Part shown: positions 41,512 through 50,157 of the stretch, piece after piece | How the letters are laid out: each line of letters opens with the position of its first letter | Position numbering within the stretch: the stretch's first letter is position 1 | Origin: Nonomuraea indica | GTDB lineage: Bacteria; Actinomycetota; Actinomycetes; Streptosporangiales; Streptosporangiaceae | Length of the DNA: 64,000 nt | Reading direction: 5' to 3' | Assembly: GCF_002850745.1 (NCBI RefSeq) | Contig: NZ_KZ559473.1 | Location: 227,687 to 291,686 of the forward strand | Translations under genes and position numbers: made by a program | Notes under the pieces: model-generated | The model's input: the letters and a program-made list of their open reading frames with translations, nothing else | Told to the model about the DNA's origin: nothing | Database searches by the model: none

Positions 41512-41787
41512 GTGGAGGACGTACGGCTGACCGCGTGGGTCAGGGGACACGTGCAAGGTGTCGGGTTCCGCTGGTGGACCAGGTCCAGGGCGCTGGAGCT
41601 GGGCCTGGAGGGCTGGGCGCGCAACATGGACGACGGCCGCGTCGAGGTGGTGGCCCAGGGGCCGCGTCAAGCGTGCGTCAAGCTGCTGGAGCAGCTGAGG
41701 GGTTGCGACACGCCGGGCAAAGTTGATGGAGTAGTGGAAAGGTGGAGCGAAGTCCGAGGTAGTTTGGGCGGTTTCAGGGAGCGGTAG
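41512..41787 (+). CDS. acyP: Acylphosphatase
   Basis: 91 residues. Hydrolyses carboxyl-phosphate bonds. VRGHVQGVGFRWWTRS (about 10-25) carries the phosphate-binding loop with the catalytic arginine, and GWARNMDDGRVEVVAQG the catalytic asparagine. GTG 41512 follows GGTGGAG. Its position before smc is conserved in actinomycetes. Confidence 0.95.
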   Translation: MEDVRLTAWVRGHVQGVGFRWWTRSRALELGLEGWARNMDDGRVEVVAQGPRQACVKLLEQLRGCDTPGKVDGVVERWSEVRGSLGGFRER

Positions 41788-41978
41788 CCGCTTTCGCTAA
41801 ACCGCCCAAATGGGGTATAGTTGTGTGCCGGGAGTGCCCCCCGTGGGGCGCGGTGGTCCGCTCGACTTGACCGCCCACACTGCCGGTGCGACTCTTGTTA
41901 AGTACCACGCGCACCCCTCCCGCGGAAATAAGAAGTGCGCGAACCAGTCTGGTCACTCAGCGTGGAGGACCCTTTACC

Positions 41979-42173
41979 ATGGCGAAGGCTCTATACGGCC
42001 ACGTCGGTGGTCCTGACCCTCGGATGGTCTCCGAGATGCGTCGCTTGCAGCAGCGCATCCGTGACCTGGAGGCAGAACTCATCCGGCTTCAGGCCCAGAA
42101 TGACGCTCTTGCGGCGCAGACCCGCGACGACGCACTCAGTCGCATGCAGGAGCGCGAGCCGGCACTCACCTGA
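41979..42173 (+). CDS. Small conserved coiled-coil protein upstream of smc
   Basis: 64 residues beginning MAKALYGHVGGPDPRMVSEM and continuing with a heptad-rich helix (RLQQRIRDLEAELIRLQAQN), ending REPALT. Proteins with this start, coiled coil and end sit before smc in many actinomycetes. No function is known to me; the coiled coil suggests a dimer. GTGGAGGA precedes the ATG. A terminator follows, so it is a separate transcript from smc. Confidence 0.88.
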   Translation: MAKALYGHVGGPDPRMVSEMRRLQQRIRDLEAELIRLQAQNDALAAQTRDDALSRMQEREPALT

Positions 42174-42195
42174 GAGTGATCGGAACGCAAGATCA

Positions 42196-42227
42196 GGGAC
42201 GTCTCGACGAGGCGTCCCTTGTTATTT
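42196..42227 (+). terminator. Terminator of the small coiled-coil gene
   Basis: GGGACGTCTC (42196-42205) pairs with GAGGCGTCCC (42209-42218), with one G-U pair, then a T-rich run. Confidence 0.85.
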
Positions 42228-42385
42228 GCCCTCTTCCCTCAGTCCTTTCCCGGCGTTTTGCCTGGCCGGCCGCCGAGGATGCCGCGGCGGCCAGCGCCCG
42301 GCGGTGATGACCAGTAGGCTTTTCCGGGTCCCGTCCGGGGACGCCGGGCACGTCACGAGTCGTCCAGGGAGAAGGGGGCCGGCGC

Positions 42386-45300
42386 TTGTATCTGAAGACC
42401 CTCACCCTGCGCGGCTTCAAGTCCTTCGCCTCGGCGACCGCCCTGCGTTTCGAGCCGGGCATCACCTGCGTCGTCGGCCCCAACGGCTCCGGCAAGTCCA
42501 ACGTCGTCGACGCCCTCGCCTGGGTCATGGGCGAGCACAGCGCCAAGTCGCTGCGCGGCGGCAAGATGGAGGACGTCATCTTCGCCGGCACCTCGTCCAG
42601 GCCGCCGCTCGGCCGGGCCGAGGTGACGCTGACCATCGACAACACCGACGGCGCGCTGCCGATCGACTACACCGAGGTCACGATCAGCCGCCTGATGTTC
42701 AGGTCGGGCCAGAGCGAGTACGCCATCAACGGCGACACCTGCCGCCTGCTGGACATCCAGGAGCTGCTGTCCGACTCCGGCATCGGCCGTGAGATGCACG
42801 TCATCGTCGGCCAGGGACAGCTCGACGCCGTGCTGCACGCCGGCCCCGAGGACCGGCGGGCGTTCATCGAGGAGGCCGCCGGCGTCCTGAAGCATCGCAA
42901 GCGCAAGGAGAAGGCGCTGCGCAAGCTCGACGCGATGCAGGCCAACCTCGCCCGCGTCCAGGACCTCGCCACCGAGCTGCGCCGCCAGCTCAAGCCGCTC
43001 GGCCGCCAGGCCGAGATCGCCCGCAAGGCCGCCGTGATCCAGGCCGACCTGCGCGACGCCCGGCTGCGCCTGCTCGCCGACGACGTGTGCATCCTGCGCG
43101 ACGTCCTCGAACGGGAGGCGGCCGACGAGGCGGCGATCCTGGCCCGGCGCAGCCAGGTGGAGACCGAGCTGGCCGAGGCCCAGCAGCGCGAGACCGCCCT
43201 GGAGAGCGCCGAGGCGGAGGCCCAGCCGCGGCTGAGCGCCGCCCAGGAGACCTACTTCCGGCTGTCCTCCCTGCGCGAACGCATCACCGGCCTGGAGCAG
43301 CTCGCCGCCGAACGCCATCGCCACGCCCTCGACGCCGCCGCCGTCGAACGCCGCGGACGCGACCCCGAGGACCTCGAACGCGAGGCCGCCGAGGTGCGCG
43401 AGCAGGAGCTCATCCGCAGGGCCGAGCTGGAGCAGGCCCAGGAGCTGCTGGAGGACGCCGTGCGGCGGCGTGCCGAGGAGGAGGAGGCGCTGGGCGCCGA
43501 GGAGCGGCGGCTGGCGCTGGCCGCGCGCGCCGCCGCCGACCGGCGCGAGGGCCTGGCCCGGCTGCGCGGCCAGGTCGACTCCGTACGCAGCAGGGCGCGT
43601 GCCGCCGAGGAGGAGATCGGCCGGCTCAGCCGGGCCGTCGCCGACGCGGCCGAACGCGAGCGGCGCGCCCTCGACGAGCTGGAGGCGCAGCGGCAGGAGG
43701 AGCCCGCCGCCGACCCGGCCCTGGCCGAGGAACTGGCCACGGCGCAGGAGCTGGTCGAGCAGGCCAAGGCCGTCGCCGACGAGGCCCGCGCCGCCGTCGA
43801 GGAGGCCAAGGCCGGTCTCGCGGCGCCCCGCGCGGCCCTCCAGGCGGCCTCGGCGGCCGTCGGCGCCGCCCGATCCGACGACCAGGAGGCCCAGCGGGCC
43901 GTGGCCGCTCTCAGGGCGCGTGCGGAGGCCCTGGAGCTGGGCCTGGCCCGCGGCGGCGACGGCGGGGCCAGCCTGCTGGAGGCCGGCCTCGACGGGGTGC
44001 TGGGGCCGCTCGCAGCCTCACTGCAGGTCACGCCGGGCGCCGAGCCGGCTGTCGCGGCGGTGCTCGGGCCGGTCGCCGAGGCGGTGGCCGTGGCCTCGCT
44101 CGGCGCAGCGGTCCAGGCCCTCGACCTGCTGCGGGCCAAGGAGGGAGGCCGGGCCACCCTCCTGGTCGCGGACGCGCCCGGCGCCGACGGCACGGGGGAG
44201 CGCGGGCCGGCACCCGAGGGCGGGGAGTGGGCCGCCGAGCTGGTGACCGTGCCCGGCCATCTGCGGGAGGCCGTCCGCCACGTGCTGGCCGGCGTCGTCG
44301 TCGTGGACGACCTCGACGCGGCACGCCGGGTGGCCGAGCGGCATCCCGGGCTGCGGGCCGTCACCCGGCAGGGTGACCTCGTCGGCCCCCACCTGGCCAG
44401 CGGCGGCTCCACGGGCGGCACCTCCGTGCTCCAGGTGCGGGCGGCGCTCGACGAGGCGATCGCCGACCTCGAGGAGGCCGAGGCCAGGGCCGTGCGCACC
44501 GCCCTGGCCCTGGAGGAGGCGTCGGCGGCCGAGCACGAGGCGCGCGCCGCGCTGGAGGCGGCCCAGGCGCGGGTGAGCGAGACGCAGACCGCCGCCGGCA
44601 CCGCCCAGGCCGGGGTGAGCGCCGCGCAGAGCGGACTCGACCAGGTCAGGGCCCGGCAGCGGGAGGCCGACCAGCGGCACGCCGCCGTCGCCAGGCGGCT
44701 CGCCCAGTTCGAGGCCGCCGCCAAGGCCGCGCACGACGAGGCCGAACGCCTGGCCCGGAGCGTCGCCGCCGCAGAGGAGGCGCGGGCCGAGGGCCTGGAG
44801 GAGCTGGGGGAGCTGGAGGTCCGGCTGGCCGAGGCCGAGTACGCCCAGGAGCTGGAGACCGAGCCCACCACCGACGCCCGCGACGAGCTGGCCGCCGCCT
44901 GCCAGAGCGCACGGCAGCGCGAGGTGGAGGCCCGCCTGCAGGTGCGCACCGCCGAGGAGCGCGTCAAGGGCATCGAGGGCCGGGCCGACGGGCTGATCCG
45001 CGCCGCCCAGCGCGAACGCCAGGAGCGGGCCCAGGCCGCCGCCCAGCGTGCCCGGCGCCGGCGGCAGGCCGCCGTGGCCGAGGCCGTGAGCAACGGCGCC
45101 AAGCAGGTCCTCGCCACGCTCGCCGAGTCGGTGCGGCTCGCCGCGCGCGAGCGTGACGACGCCGACCTGGCCAGGGTGGCCGTCGACGCCGAGCTCAAGC
45201 AGGTCCGGGTCCGCGTGCGCGAGCTGGGGCAGGAGCTCGACAAGCTGGTCAACCGGGTGCACGGCAGCGAGATGGCCCGCACCGAGCAGCGGATGCGCCT

Positions 45301-46072
45301 GGAGCAGATGGAGCAGCGCGCGCTGGAGGAGTTCGGCGTGGCGGCCGAGACGCTGATCGCCGAGTACGGACCGCAGGCGCCCGTGCCGGGCGAGCCGCCC
45401 ACGCCGTACGTGCGCGAGGAGCAGGAGAAGCGCGCCCGGGCCGCCGAGCGGCAGATGCAGCAGCTCGGCAAGGTCAACCCGCTGGCGCTGGAGGAGTTCG
45501 CGGCCCTGGAGGAGCGGCACGCGTTCCTCAACTCACAGCTGGAGGACCTGAAGAAGACCCGGCGCGACCTGCTGACGGTGGTCAAGGAGGTCGACGACCG
45601 GGTGGAGCAGATGTTCGCCTCCGCCTACGAGGACGTGGCGCGCGAGTTCGAGCAGATCTTCACCAGGGTGTTCCCCGGCGGTGAGGGACGGCTGGTGCTC
45701 ACCGCTCCCGAGGACATGCTGACCACCGGCATCGAGGTGGAGGCCAGGCCGCCCGGCAAGAAGGTCAAGCGGCTGTCGCTGCTGTCGGGCGGCGAGCGGT
45801 CGCTGACCGCGGTGGCGTTCCTGGTCTCCATCTTCAAGGCGCGGCCCTCGCCGTTCTACGTCATGGACGAGGTCGAGGCGGCGCTCGACGACACCAACAC
45901 GCAGCGGCTGCTGACGCTGTTCGAGGAGCTGCGGCAGAGCTCGCAGCTGATCGTCATCACGCACAACAAGCGGACGATGGAGATCGCCGACGCGCTGTAC
46001 GGCGTGTCGATGCGCGGCGACGGCGTCACGCAGGTGGTCAGCCAGCGGCTGCGCGAGCGCGAACCCGCCTGA
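42386..46072 (+). CDS. smc: Chromosome segregation ATPase SMC
   Basis: 1228 residues. N-terminal ATPase half with Walker A GPNGSGKS (31-38), two long coiled coils (about 170-510 and 665-1020) joined by a hinge around 525-650 (LEAGLDGVLGPLAASL), and a C-terminal half with LSGGERSLTAVAFL (from 1133) and Walker B MDEVEAALDDTN. Forms the condensin with ScpA/ScpB, not encoded here. The TTG start follows GGGAGAAGGGGG. The mid region is unusually Ala/Glu/Arg-rich, as in other actinomycete SMCs. Confidence 0.97.
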   Translation: MYLKTLTLRGFKSFASATALRFEPGITCVVGPNGSGKSNVVDALAWVMGEHSAKSLRGGKMEDVIFAGTSSRPPLGRAEVTLTIDNTDGALPIDYTEVTISRLMFRSGQSEYAINGDTCRLLDIQELLSDSGIGREMHVIVGQGQLDAVLHAGPEDRRAFIEEAAGVLKHRKRKEKALRKLDAMQANLARVQDLATELRRQLKPLGRQAEIARKAAVIQADLRDARLRLLADDVCILRDVLEREAADEAAILARRSQVETELAEAQQRETALESAEAEAQPRLSAAQETYFRLSSLRERITGLEQLAAERHRHALDAAAVERRGRDPEDLEREAAEVREQELIRRAELEQAQELLEDAVRRRAEEEEALGAEERRLALAARAAADRREGLARLRGQVDSVRSRARAAEEEIGRLSRAVADAAERERRALDELEAQRQEEPAADPALAEELATAQELVEQAKAVADEARAAVEEAKAGLAAPRAALQAASAAVGAARSDDQEAQRAVAALRARAEALELGLARGGDGGASLLEAGLDGVLGPLAASLQVTPGAEPAVAAVLGPVAEAVAVASLGAAVQALDLLRAKEGGRATLLVADAPGADGTGERGPAPEGGEWAAELVTVPGHLREAVRHVLAGVVVVDDLDAARRVAERHPGLRAVTRQGDLVGPHLASGGSTGGTSVLQVRAALDEAIADLEEAEARAVRTALALEEASAAEHEARAALEAAQARVSETQTAAGTAQAGVSAAQSGLDQVRARQREADQRHAAVARRLAQFEAAAKAAHDEAERLARSVAAAEEARAEGLEELGELEVRLAEAEYAQELETEPTTDARDELAAACQSARQREVEARLQVRTAEERVKGIEGRADGLIRAAQRERQERAQAAAQRARRRRQAAVAEAVSNGAKQVLATLAESVRLAARERDDADLARVAVDAELKQVRVRVRELGQELDKLVNRVHGSEMARTEQRMRLEQMEQRALEEFGVAAETLIAEYGPQAPVPGEPPTPYVREEQEKRARAAERQMQQLGKVNPLALEEFAALEERHAFLNSQLEDLKKTRRDLLTVVKEVDDRVEQMFASAYEDVAREFEQIFTRVFPGGEGRLVLTAPEDMLTTGIEVEARPPGKKVKRLSLLSGGERSLTAVAFLVSIFKARPSPFYVMDEVEAALDDTNTQRLLTLFEELRQSSQLIVITHNKRTMEIADALYGVSMRGDGVTQVVSQRLREREPA

Positions 46073-46145
46073 TCAGCCACAAGAGCGCCCGTTCGGCGTG
46101 GCCCTGGGCCTGACCATGCCGGTTGATCTGGAAAACTGACATGTT

Positions 46146-47327
46146 GTGGATGGTTACCTCGGTGTCATCGTGATCGTGGCACTCGTCGCCCTGCTGGCGG
46201 CGGGTGGCCTCTTCCTGCTGTTGCGACCGGGCGGCAAGACCGCGCCGCCGCCGGTCAAGCCGCCCGAGACGGTGCCGCTTCCCGAGGAGAAGGAGAAGCG
46301 GCCGGCACCGGCGGGCGAGGAGGGCGAGGGCGCGACGACCACGGTCCCGCCGCCGGTCAAGCCGGCCGAGCCGGTCGTCGTCAAGCCCGAGCTGGAGGTG
46401 CCGCCGCCGTCCGCGGGCCGGATGGTGCGGCTGCGCTCGCGGCTGGCCCGCTCGCAGAGCTCACTCGGCCGCGGGCTGCTCGACCTGCTCTCGCGTGACC
46501 GGCTCGACGACGAGGTGTGGGACGAGATCGAGGAGCTGCTGCTCACGGCCGACGTCGGGGTCGCACCGACCCAGGCGATCGTGGAGGAGCTGCGCACCAG
46601 GGTCAAGGTGCTCGGCAGCCGCACGCCCGAGGAGGTGCGCGCCCTGCTCCGCGAGCAGCTGCTCGTGCAGATCAACCCCGGTCTCGACCGCACGCTCAAC
46701 GTGGCCAGGCACGGCGAGCGGGCGGCGGTGGTGCTCGTCGTCGGCGTCAACGGCACCGGCAAGACGACGACCACCGGCAAGCTGGCCCGGGTGCTCGTCG
46801 GCGACGGCAAGAAGGTCGTGCTCGGCGCGGCCGACACCTTCCGCGCCGCCGCAGCCGACCAGCTCCAGACGTGGGGCGACCGCGTCGGCGCGGAGGTCGT
46901 GCGCGGGCCCGAGGGCGCCGACCCGGCGTCGGTGGCCTTCGACGCGACGGCCAAGGGCATCGAGGCCAAGGCCGACGTCGTCATCGTCGACACCGCCGGC
47001 CGGCTGCACACCAAGACCGGTCTGATGGACGAACTGGGCAAGGTCAAGCGCGTCATCGAGAAGCGGGCCACCGTCGACGAGGTGCTCCTCGTGCTCGACG
47101 CCACGACGGGGCAGAACGGCATGCGCCAGGCCCAGGTGTTCGCCGAGGTGGTCAACATCACCGGCATCGCGCTGACCAAGCTCGACGGCACGGCCAAGGG
47201 CGGCATCGTCATCTCGGTCCAGCGCGAGCTGGGGGTGCCGGTCAAGCTGGCCGGTCTCGGCGAGGGGCCCGATGATCTCGCGCCGTTCGACCCCGAGGTC
47301 TTCGTGGACGCCATCCTGGGCGACTAG
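46146..47327 (+). CDS. ftsY: Signal recognition particle receptor FtsY
   Basis: 393 residues. An N-terminal membrane segment (about 6-27) tethers the protein, followed by a Pro/Glu-rich linker (about 30-95), the NG domain N helices, and the GTPase domain. G1 is GVNGTGKT (200-207), AADTFRAAAADQL and DTAGRLHTK are the G2/G3 regions, TKLDGTAKGG the G4. The start is GTG 46146 with only a weak upstream ribosome site. Membrane-anchored FtsY is usual in actinobacteria. Confidence 0.96.
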   Translation: MDGYLGVIVIVALVALLAAGGLFLLLRPGGKTAPPPVKPPETVPLPEEKEKRPAPAGEEGEGATTTVPPPVKPAEPVVVKPELEVPPPSAGRMVRLRSRLARSQSSLGRGLLDLLSRDRLDDEVWDEIEELLLTADVGVAPTQAIVEELRTRVKVLGSRTPEEVRALLREQLLVQINPGLDRTLNVARHGERAAVVLVVGVNGTGKTTTTGKLARVLVGDGKKVVLGAADTFRAAAADQLQTWGDRVGAEVVRGPEGADPASVAFDATAKGIEAKADVVIVDTAGRLHTKTGLMDELGKVKRVIEKRATVDEVLLVLDATTGQNGMRQAQVFAEVVNITGIALTKLDGTAKGGIVISVQRELGVPVKLAGLGEGPDDLAPFDPEVFVDAILGD

Positions 47328-47337
47328 ATCCCGATTT

Positions 47338-47360
47338 CGGGCGTTGGAGCGCCCGTTTAT
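47338..47360 (+). terminator. Terminator of ftsY
   Basis: CGGGCG (47338-47343) pairs with CGCCCG (47350-47355), then TTTAT, 10 bases after the stop. Confidence 0.65.
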
Positions 47361-47430
47361 CGGCCCTCTTCGTCAGGTGATGGGAAATACCTCTTACCGG
47401 GACAAGCCTTGATCGCCGGTATGGCGTGTG

Positions 47431-47436
47431 TTGACA
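47431..47436 (+). promoter_or_regulatory. -35-like TTGACA upstream of the small peptide gene
   Basis: A perfect TTGACA lies 67 bases before the peptide ATG. The best -10 candidate at normal spacing (GAGATC, 47453-47458) is poor. It shows that the peptide-TPR unit probably has its own promoter, separate from ftsY. Confidence 0.35.
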
Positions 47437-47502
47437 TGAACCGGTCATCTCCGAGATCGCTTTCGCGGCGGTCTCGTCATGCTTGAAGGTGAGAGGGTCC
47501 CG

Positions 47503-47577
47503 ATGAAGAAGATCGTCGTTCACAAGCCCGGAACCGTGAAGCCCTCCGGGAGCGCCGCCCCGAGGCACGGCGTCTGA
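47503..47577 (+). CDS. 24-residue cationic peptide, possible precursor or signal peptide
   Basis: ATG to TGA encodes a 24-residue peptide that starts MKKIVVHKPG and ends SAAPRHGV. It is strongly basic, has no cysteine and no secretion signal. GGTGAGAGG at seven bases makes a good ribosome site. A strong hairpin separates it from the TPR gene, a layout common in small-peptide operons where the peptide is made in excess. Too short for most gene finders. It could be a modified-peptide precursor, an intracellular signal or a leader ORF. No modifying enzyme is nearby, so function is open. Confidence 0.5.
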   Translation: MKKIVVHKPGTVKPSGSAAPRHGV

Positions 47578-47589
47578 CACGGCTCCGCA

Positions 47590-47614
47590 CCGGCGTCCCG
47601 CACCGGGACGCCGG
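47590..47614 (+). terminator. Intercistronic hairpin between peptide and TPR genes
   Basis: CCGGCGTCCC (47590-47599) pairs perfectly with GGGACGCCGG (47605-47614), 5-base loop, no T run. It may act as a partial terminator or mRNA stabiliser. Confidence 0.6.
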
Positions 47615-47652
47615 CGCGGCCGCGCAGGACACGGACCACGGGAGAAGGACGC

Positions 47653-49323
47653 ATGGACACGATCGTTCTGGACGCCGACCGCAGGATCCACGGCCCGTAC
47701 ACGCTCGGGGCGGCGCTGCTGGGCCGGCTGGTTCCCGAGGCTCTGCGGCACCGGCCCGATCTGGTGGCGGCGCACGACATCGAGATCCGCGCCGCCGCGC
47801 CCGCGCTGGGCGTGCCGGCCCGCAGGCGGACGCTGGCCGACAGCCTGCCGAGAGCGCAGCGTATCCTCATCCCCGGCGCCCGCCGGACGCTCCGGATCGC
47901 CAACGGGCTGGCCGAGTTCGTCCGCGACCACCTCCAGCGCACCGGCCCGCTCACCGTCACGGCCGACAACCTCGACGAGGCGGACCCCACCGACACCGAA
48001 CTCGTCGAGGTGCTGCGGCGGCGGCTCGACCCCGGGCTGCTGCGGATCGTCCCCGGCCGGGCCGCGCCGCGCACCGGCCCGCCGCGCGCCGACTTCGACC
48101 GCTTCCGCGACGAGGGGTTCCACCACGCCATGGCCGAGGCCGGCCTGGAGGCGCTGCGCGGGACGACGTACGCGGCGGCGCCCGAGCGGCGGCGGCTGCT
48201 CGTCCAGCGGGTGGCGGCGGCGCTGGAGGCCATCGAGCGCGAGGACGAGGCCCGCGCCCTGTACGACCGCGCCCGCCGTGACAGCACCGACCCGAAGCAC
48301 CGCGCGACCGTCGCCTACGGCACCGCCATGATCCTGGTGCGCCACCACGACCACGCCCGACGTGACCCCGAGGAGGCGCTCGCCTGGATCAACGAGGCCG
48401 TCGCGCTCACCTCGCTGCTGCCCGACCGCCGCGAGCGCGCCTTCCACCTGGGCTTCGACCTCAACGGCAAGGCCCTCGTCGAGGTGCGCAGAGGGCGTAT
48501 GGACGCGGCGCTCGCCCTGGTCGAGGAGGCTGTGGAGCTGGCCGAGCGCGATCTGCCCGGCGAGCACCCGATCCACCGGCTCGTGCTGTACGCCAACCGC
48601 GCCCAGCTCCTGGCCCAGGCCGGCCGCGTCGAGGAGGCGCTGGCCGACTACGCCGCCGCCATCGGCGCCGACCCCGGCTACCCCGACTACTACCTCGACC
48701 GCGGCGGCCTGCTGCACCGGCTGGGCAGGCACGCCGACGCGCTGGCCGACTTCGAGGCCGCCATCCGGCTCAGCCCGCCCTTCCCCGAGGCGTACTACGA
48801 CCGGGCGGAGGTGCGCTACGCCACCGGGGATCTCGACGGCGCCCTCGCCGACCTCGGCCGCACCCTGGAGCTGGACCCGGGCTTCGTCCCCGCGTACGCG
48901 AACAGGTCGGGCCTGCTGGCGGCCGCCGGTGACCATGACGGCGCGCGGCGCGACGCCGAGCGCGGGCTGGCGCTCGCCCCCCGCGATCCGCATCTGAGGT
49001 GCGTGCTCGGCCAGGTGGAGGCCGCCGCCGGCCGGCGGGCGGAGGCGACGGCCGCCTTCGATTTGGCGCTGGAGCTCGACCCCGACCTGGTGGCGGCCTG
49101 GGCGAGCCGGGGGGCGCTGGCGTTCGACGCGGGCGACCTCGACGCCGCCCTCGGCGACCTGACACGGGCGCTCAAGCTCGACGAGTCGGCCGAGCTGCTG
49201 TTCAACCGGGCCCTGGTGCACCGGGCCGCCGGTCGCGCCCACGAGGCGAGGCAGGACCTGCTCAGGGCCGTCGAGCTGGCGCCCGACGACCCGGACGTCG
49301 CGCGGGCGCTGGCCGGGGGATAG
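47653..49323 (+). CDS. TPR-repeat protein with an N-terminal helical domain
   Basis: 556 residues, cytoplasmic. The N-terminal part (about 1-145) contains TLRIANGLAEFVRDHL and LTVTADNLDEADPTDTELVEVLRRRLDP. This looks like a degenerate ATPase/effector-domain segment seen in longer actinomycete TPR proteins, but it lacks a P-loop. From about 150 to the end lie roughly eleven helix pairs, the last seven being classical TPRs (for example YPDYYLDRGGLLHRLGRHADAL). TPRs bind short peptides or partner proteins. GGAGAAGGA precedes the ATG. It follows the 24-residue peptide gene; its partner may be that peptide, an inference only. Confidence 0.8.
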   Translation: MDTIVLDADRRIHGPYTLGAALLGRLVPEALRHRPDLVAAHDIEIRAAAPALGVPARRRTLADSLPRAQRILIPGARRTLRIANGLAEFVRDHLQRTGPLTVTADNLDEADPTDTELVEVLRRRLDPGLLRIVPGRAAPRTGPPRADFDRFRDEGFHHAMAEAGLEALRGTTYAAAPERRRLLVQRVAAALEAIEREDEARALYDRARRDSTDPKHRATVAYGTAMILVRHHDHARRDPEEALAWINEAVALTSLLPDRRERAFHLGFDLNGKALVEVRRGRMDAALALVEEAVELAERDLPGEHPIHRLVLYANRAQLLAQAGRVEEALADYAAAIGADPGYPDYYLDRGGLLHRLGRHADALADFEAAIRLSPPFPEAYYDRAEVRYATGDLDGALADLGRTLELDPGFVPAYANRSGLLAAAGDHDGARRDAERGLALAPRDPHLRCVLGQVEAAAGRRAEATAAFDLALELDPDLVAAWASRGALAFDAGDLDAALGDLTRALKLDESAELLFNRALVHRAAGRAHEARQDLLRAVELAPDDPDVARALAGG

Positions 49324-49368
49324 GCGCCTCGGCACGGGGCCCCGTGCGGGCCGGTGCCGGTCAGGCGC

Positions 49369-50157
49369 TCACGGGCGGGAGCGGGGGCCGATCGGGACGA
49401 CCAGCGGAGTCCCCGCCACCGGGTCGGGGATGACCTTGGCGTCCAGGTCGAACACCTCGCGCAGCAGGTCCTCCGTCAGCACGTCGTGCGGGTCGCCGGC
49501 GGCCACCACCTGGCCTTCCCGCATGGCCACCAGCCGGTCGGCGTAGCGGGCCGCGAGGTTGAGGTCGTGGAGCACCATGACGATGGTCCGGCTCGCCTCC
49601 CGGTGCAGTTGCCGCACCAGCTCCAGCACCTCCACCTGGTGCGCCAGGTCGAGGAACGTGGTCGGCTCGTCGAGCAGCAGCAGGTCGGTGCCCTGCGCCA
49701 GCGCCATCGAGATCCAGGCCCGCTGCCGCTGCCCGCCCGACAGCTCGTCCAGCGGCCGCTCGGCCAGGTCGGCCAGGCCGGTCATGTCCAGCGCCCGGCC
49801 CACGGCCGCCTCGTCGTCCGACGACCACTGCCGGTACCAGGTCTGGTGCGGGTGGCGGCCCCGGGCGACCAGGTCGGCGACCGTCAGCCCCTCGGGGGCG
49901 GTCGGGGCCTGGGGGAGCACGCCGAGCACCTTGGCCACCTCGCGGGTCGGCATCCGGTCGATGCGCTTGCCGTCGAGCAGCACCTCGCCGCCCTGCGGCT
50001 TGAGCAGCCGGCCGAGGGCGCGCAGCAGCGTGGACTTGCCGCAGCCGTTGGGGCCGATGATCGTGGTCACCGTGCCGGAGTGGACGCCGAGGTCGAGGTT
50101 CTCGACGACGGTCCGTTCGCCGTACCCGAGCGTGACGCCGGCCGCCTGAAGCCTCAT
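49369..50157 (-). CDS. Iron-siderophore ABC transporter, ATPase
   Basis: 262 residues of the FecE/FepC family. Walker A GPNGCGKS (35-42), signature LSGGQRQR (about 138-145), Walker B LLLLDEPTTFLD and the H-loop VLHDLNLAARYAD are intact. It powers uptake through the two upstream permeases; the ATG overlaps the preceding permease stop by four bases (ATGA type), so the three genes form one operon. Confidence 0.94.
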   Translation of the reverse strand: MRLQAAGVTLGYGERTVVENLDLGVHSGTVTTIIGPNGCGKSTLLRALGRLLKPQGGEVLLDGKRIDRMPTREVAKVLGVLPQAPTAPEGLTVADLVARGRHPHQTWYRQWSSDDEAAVGRALDMTGLADLAERPLDELSGGQRQRAWISMALAQGTDLLLLDEPTTFLDLAHQVEVLELVRQLHREASRTIVMVLHDLNLAARYADRLVAMREGQVVAAGDPHDVLTEDLLREVFDLDAKVIPDPVAGTPLVVPIGPRSRP

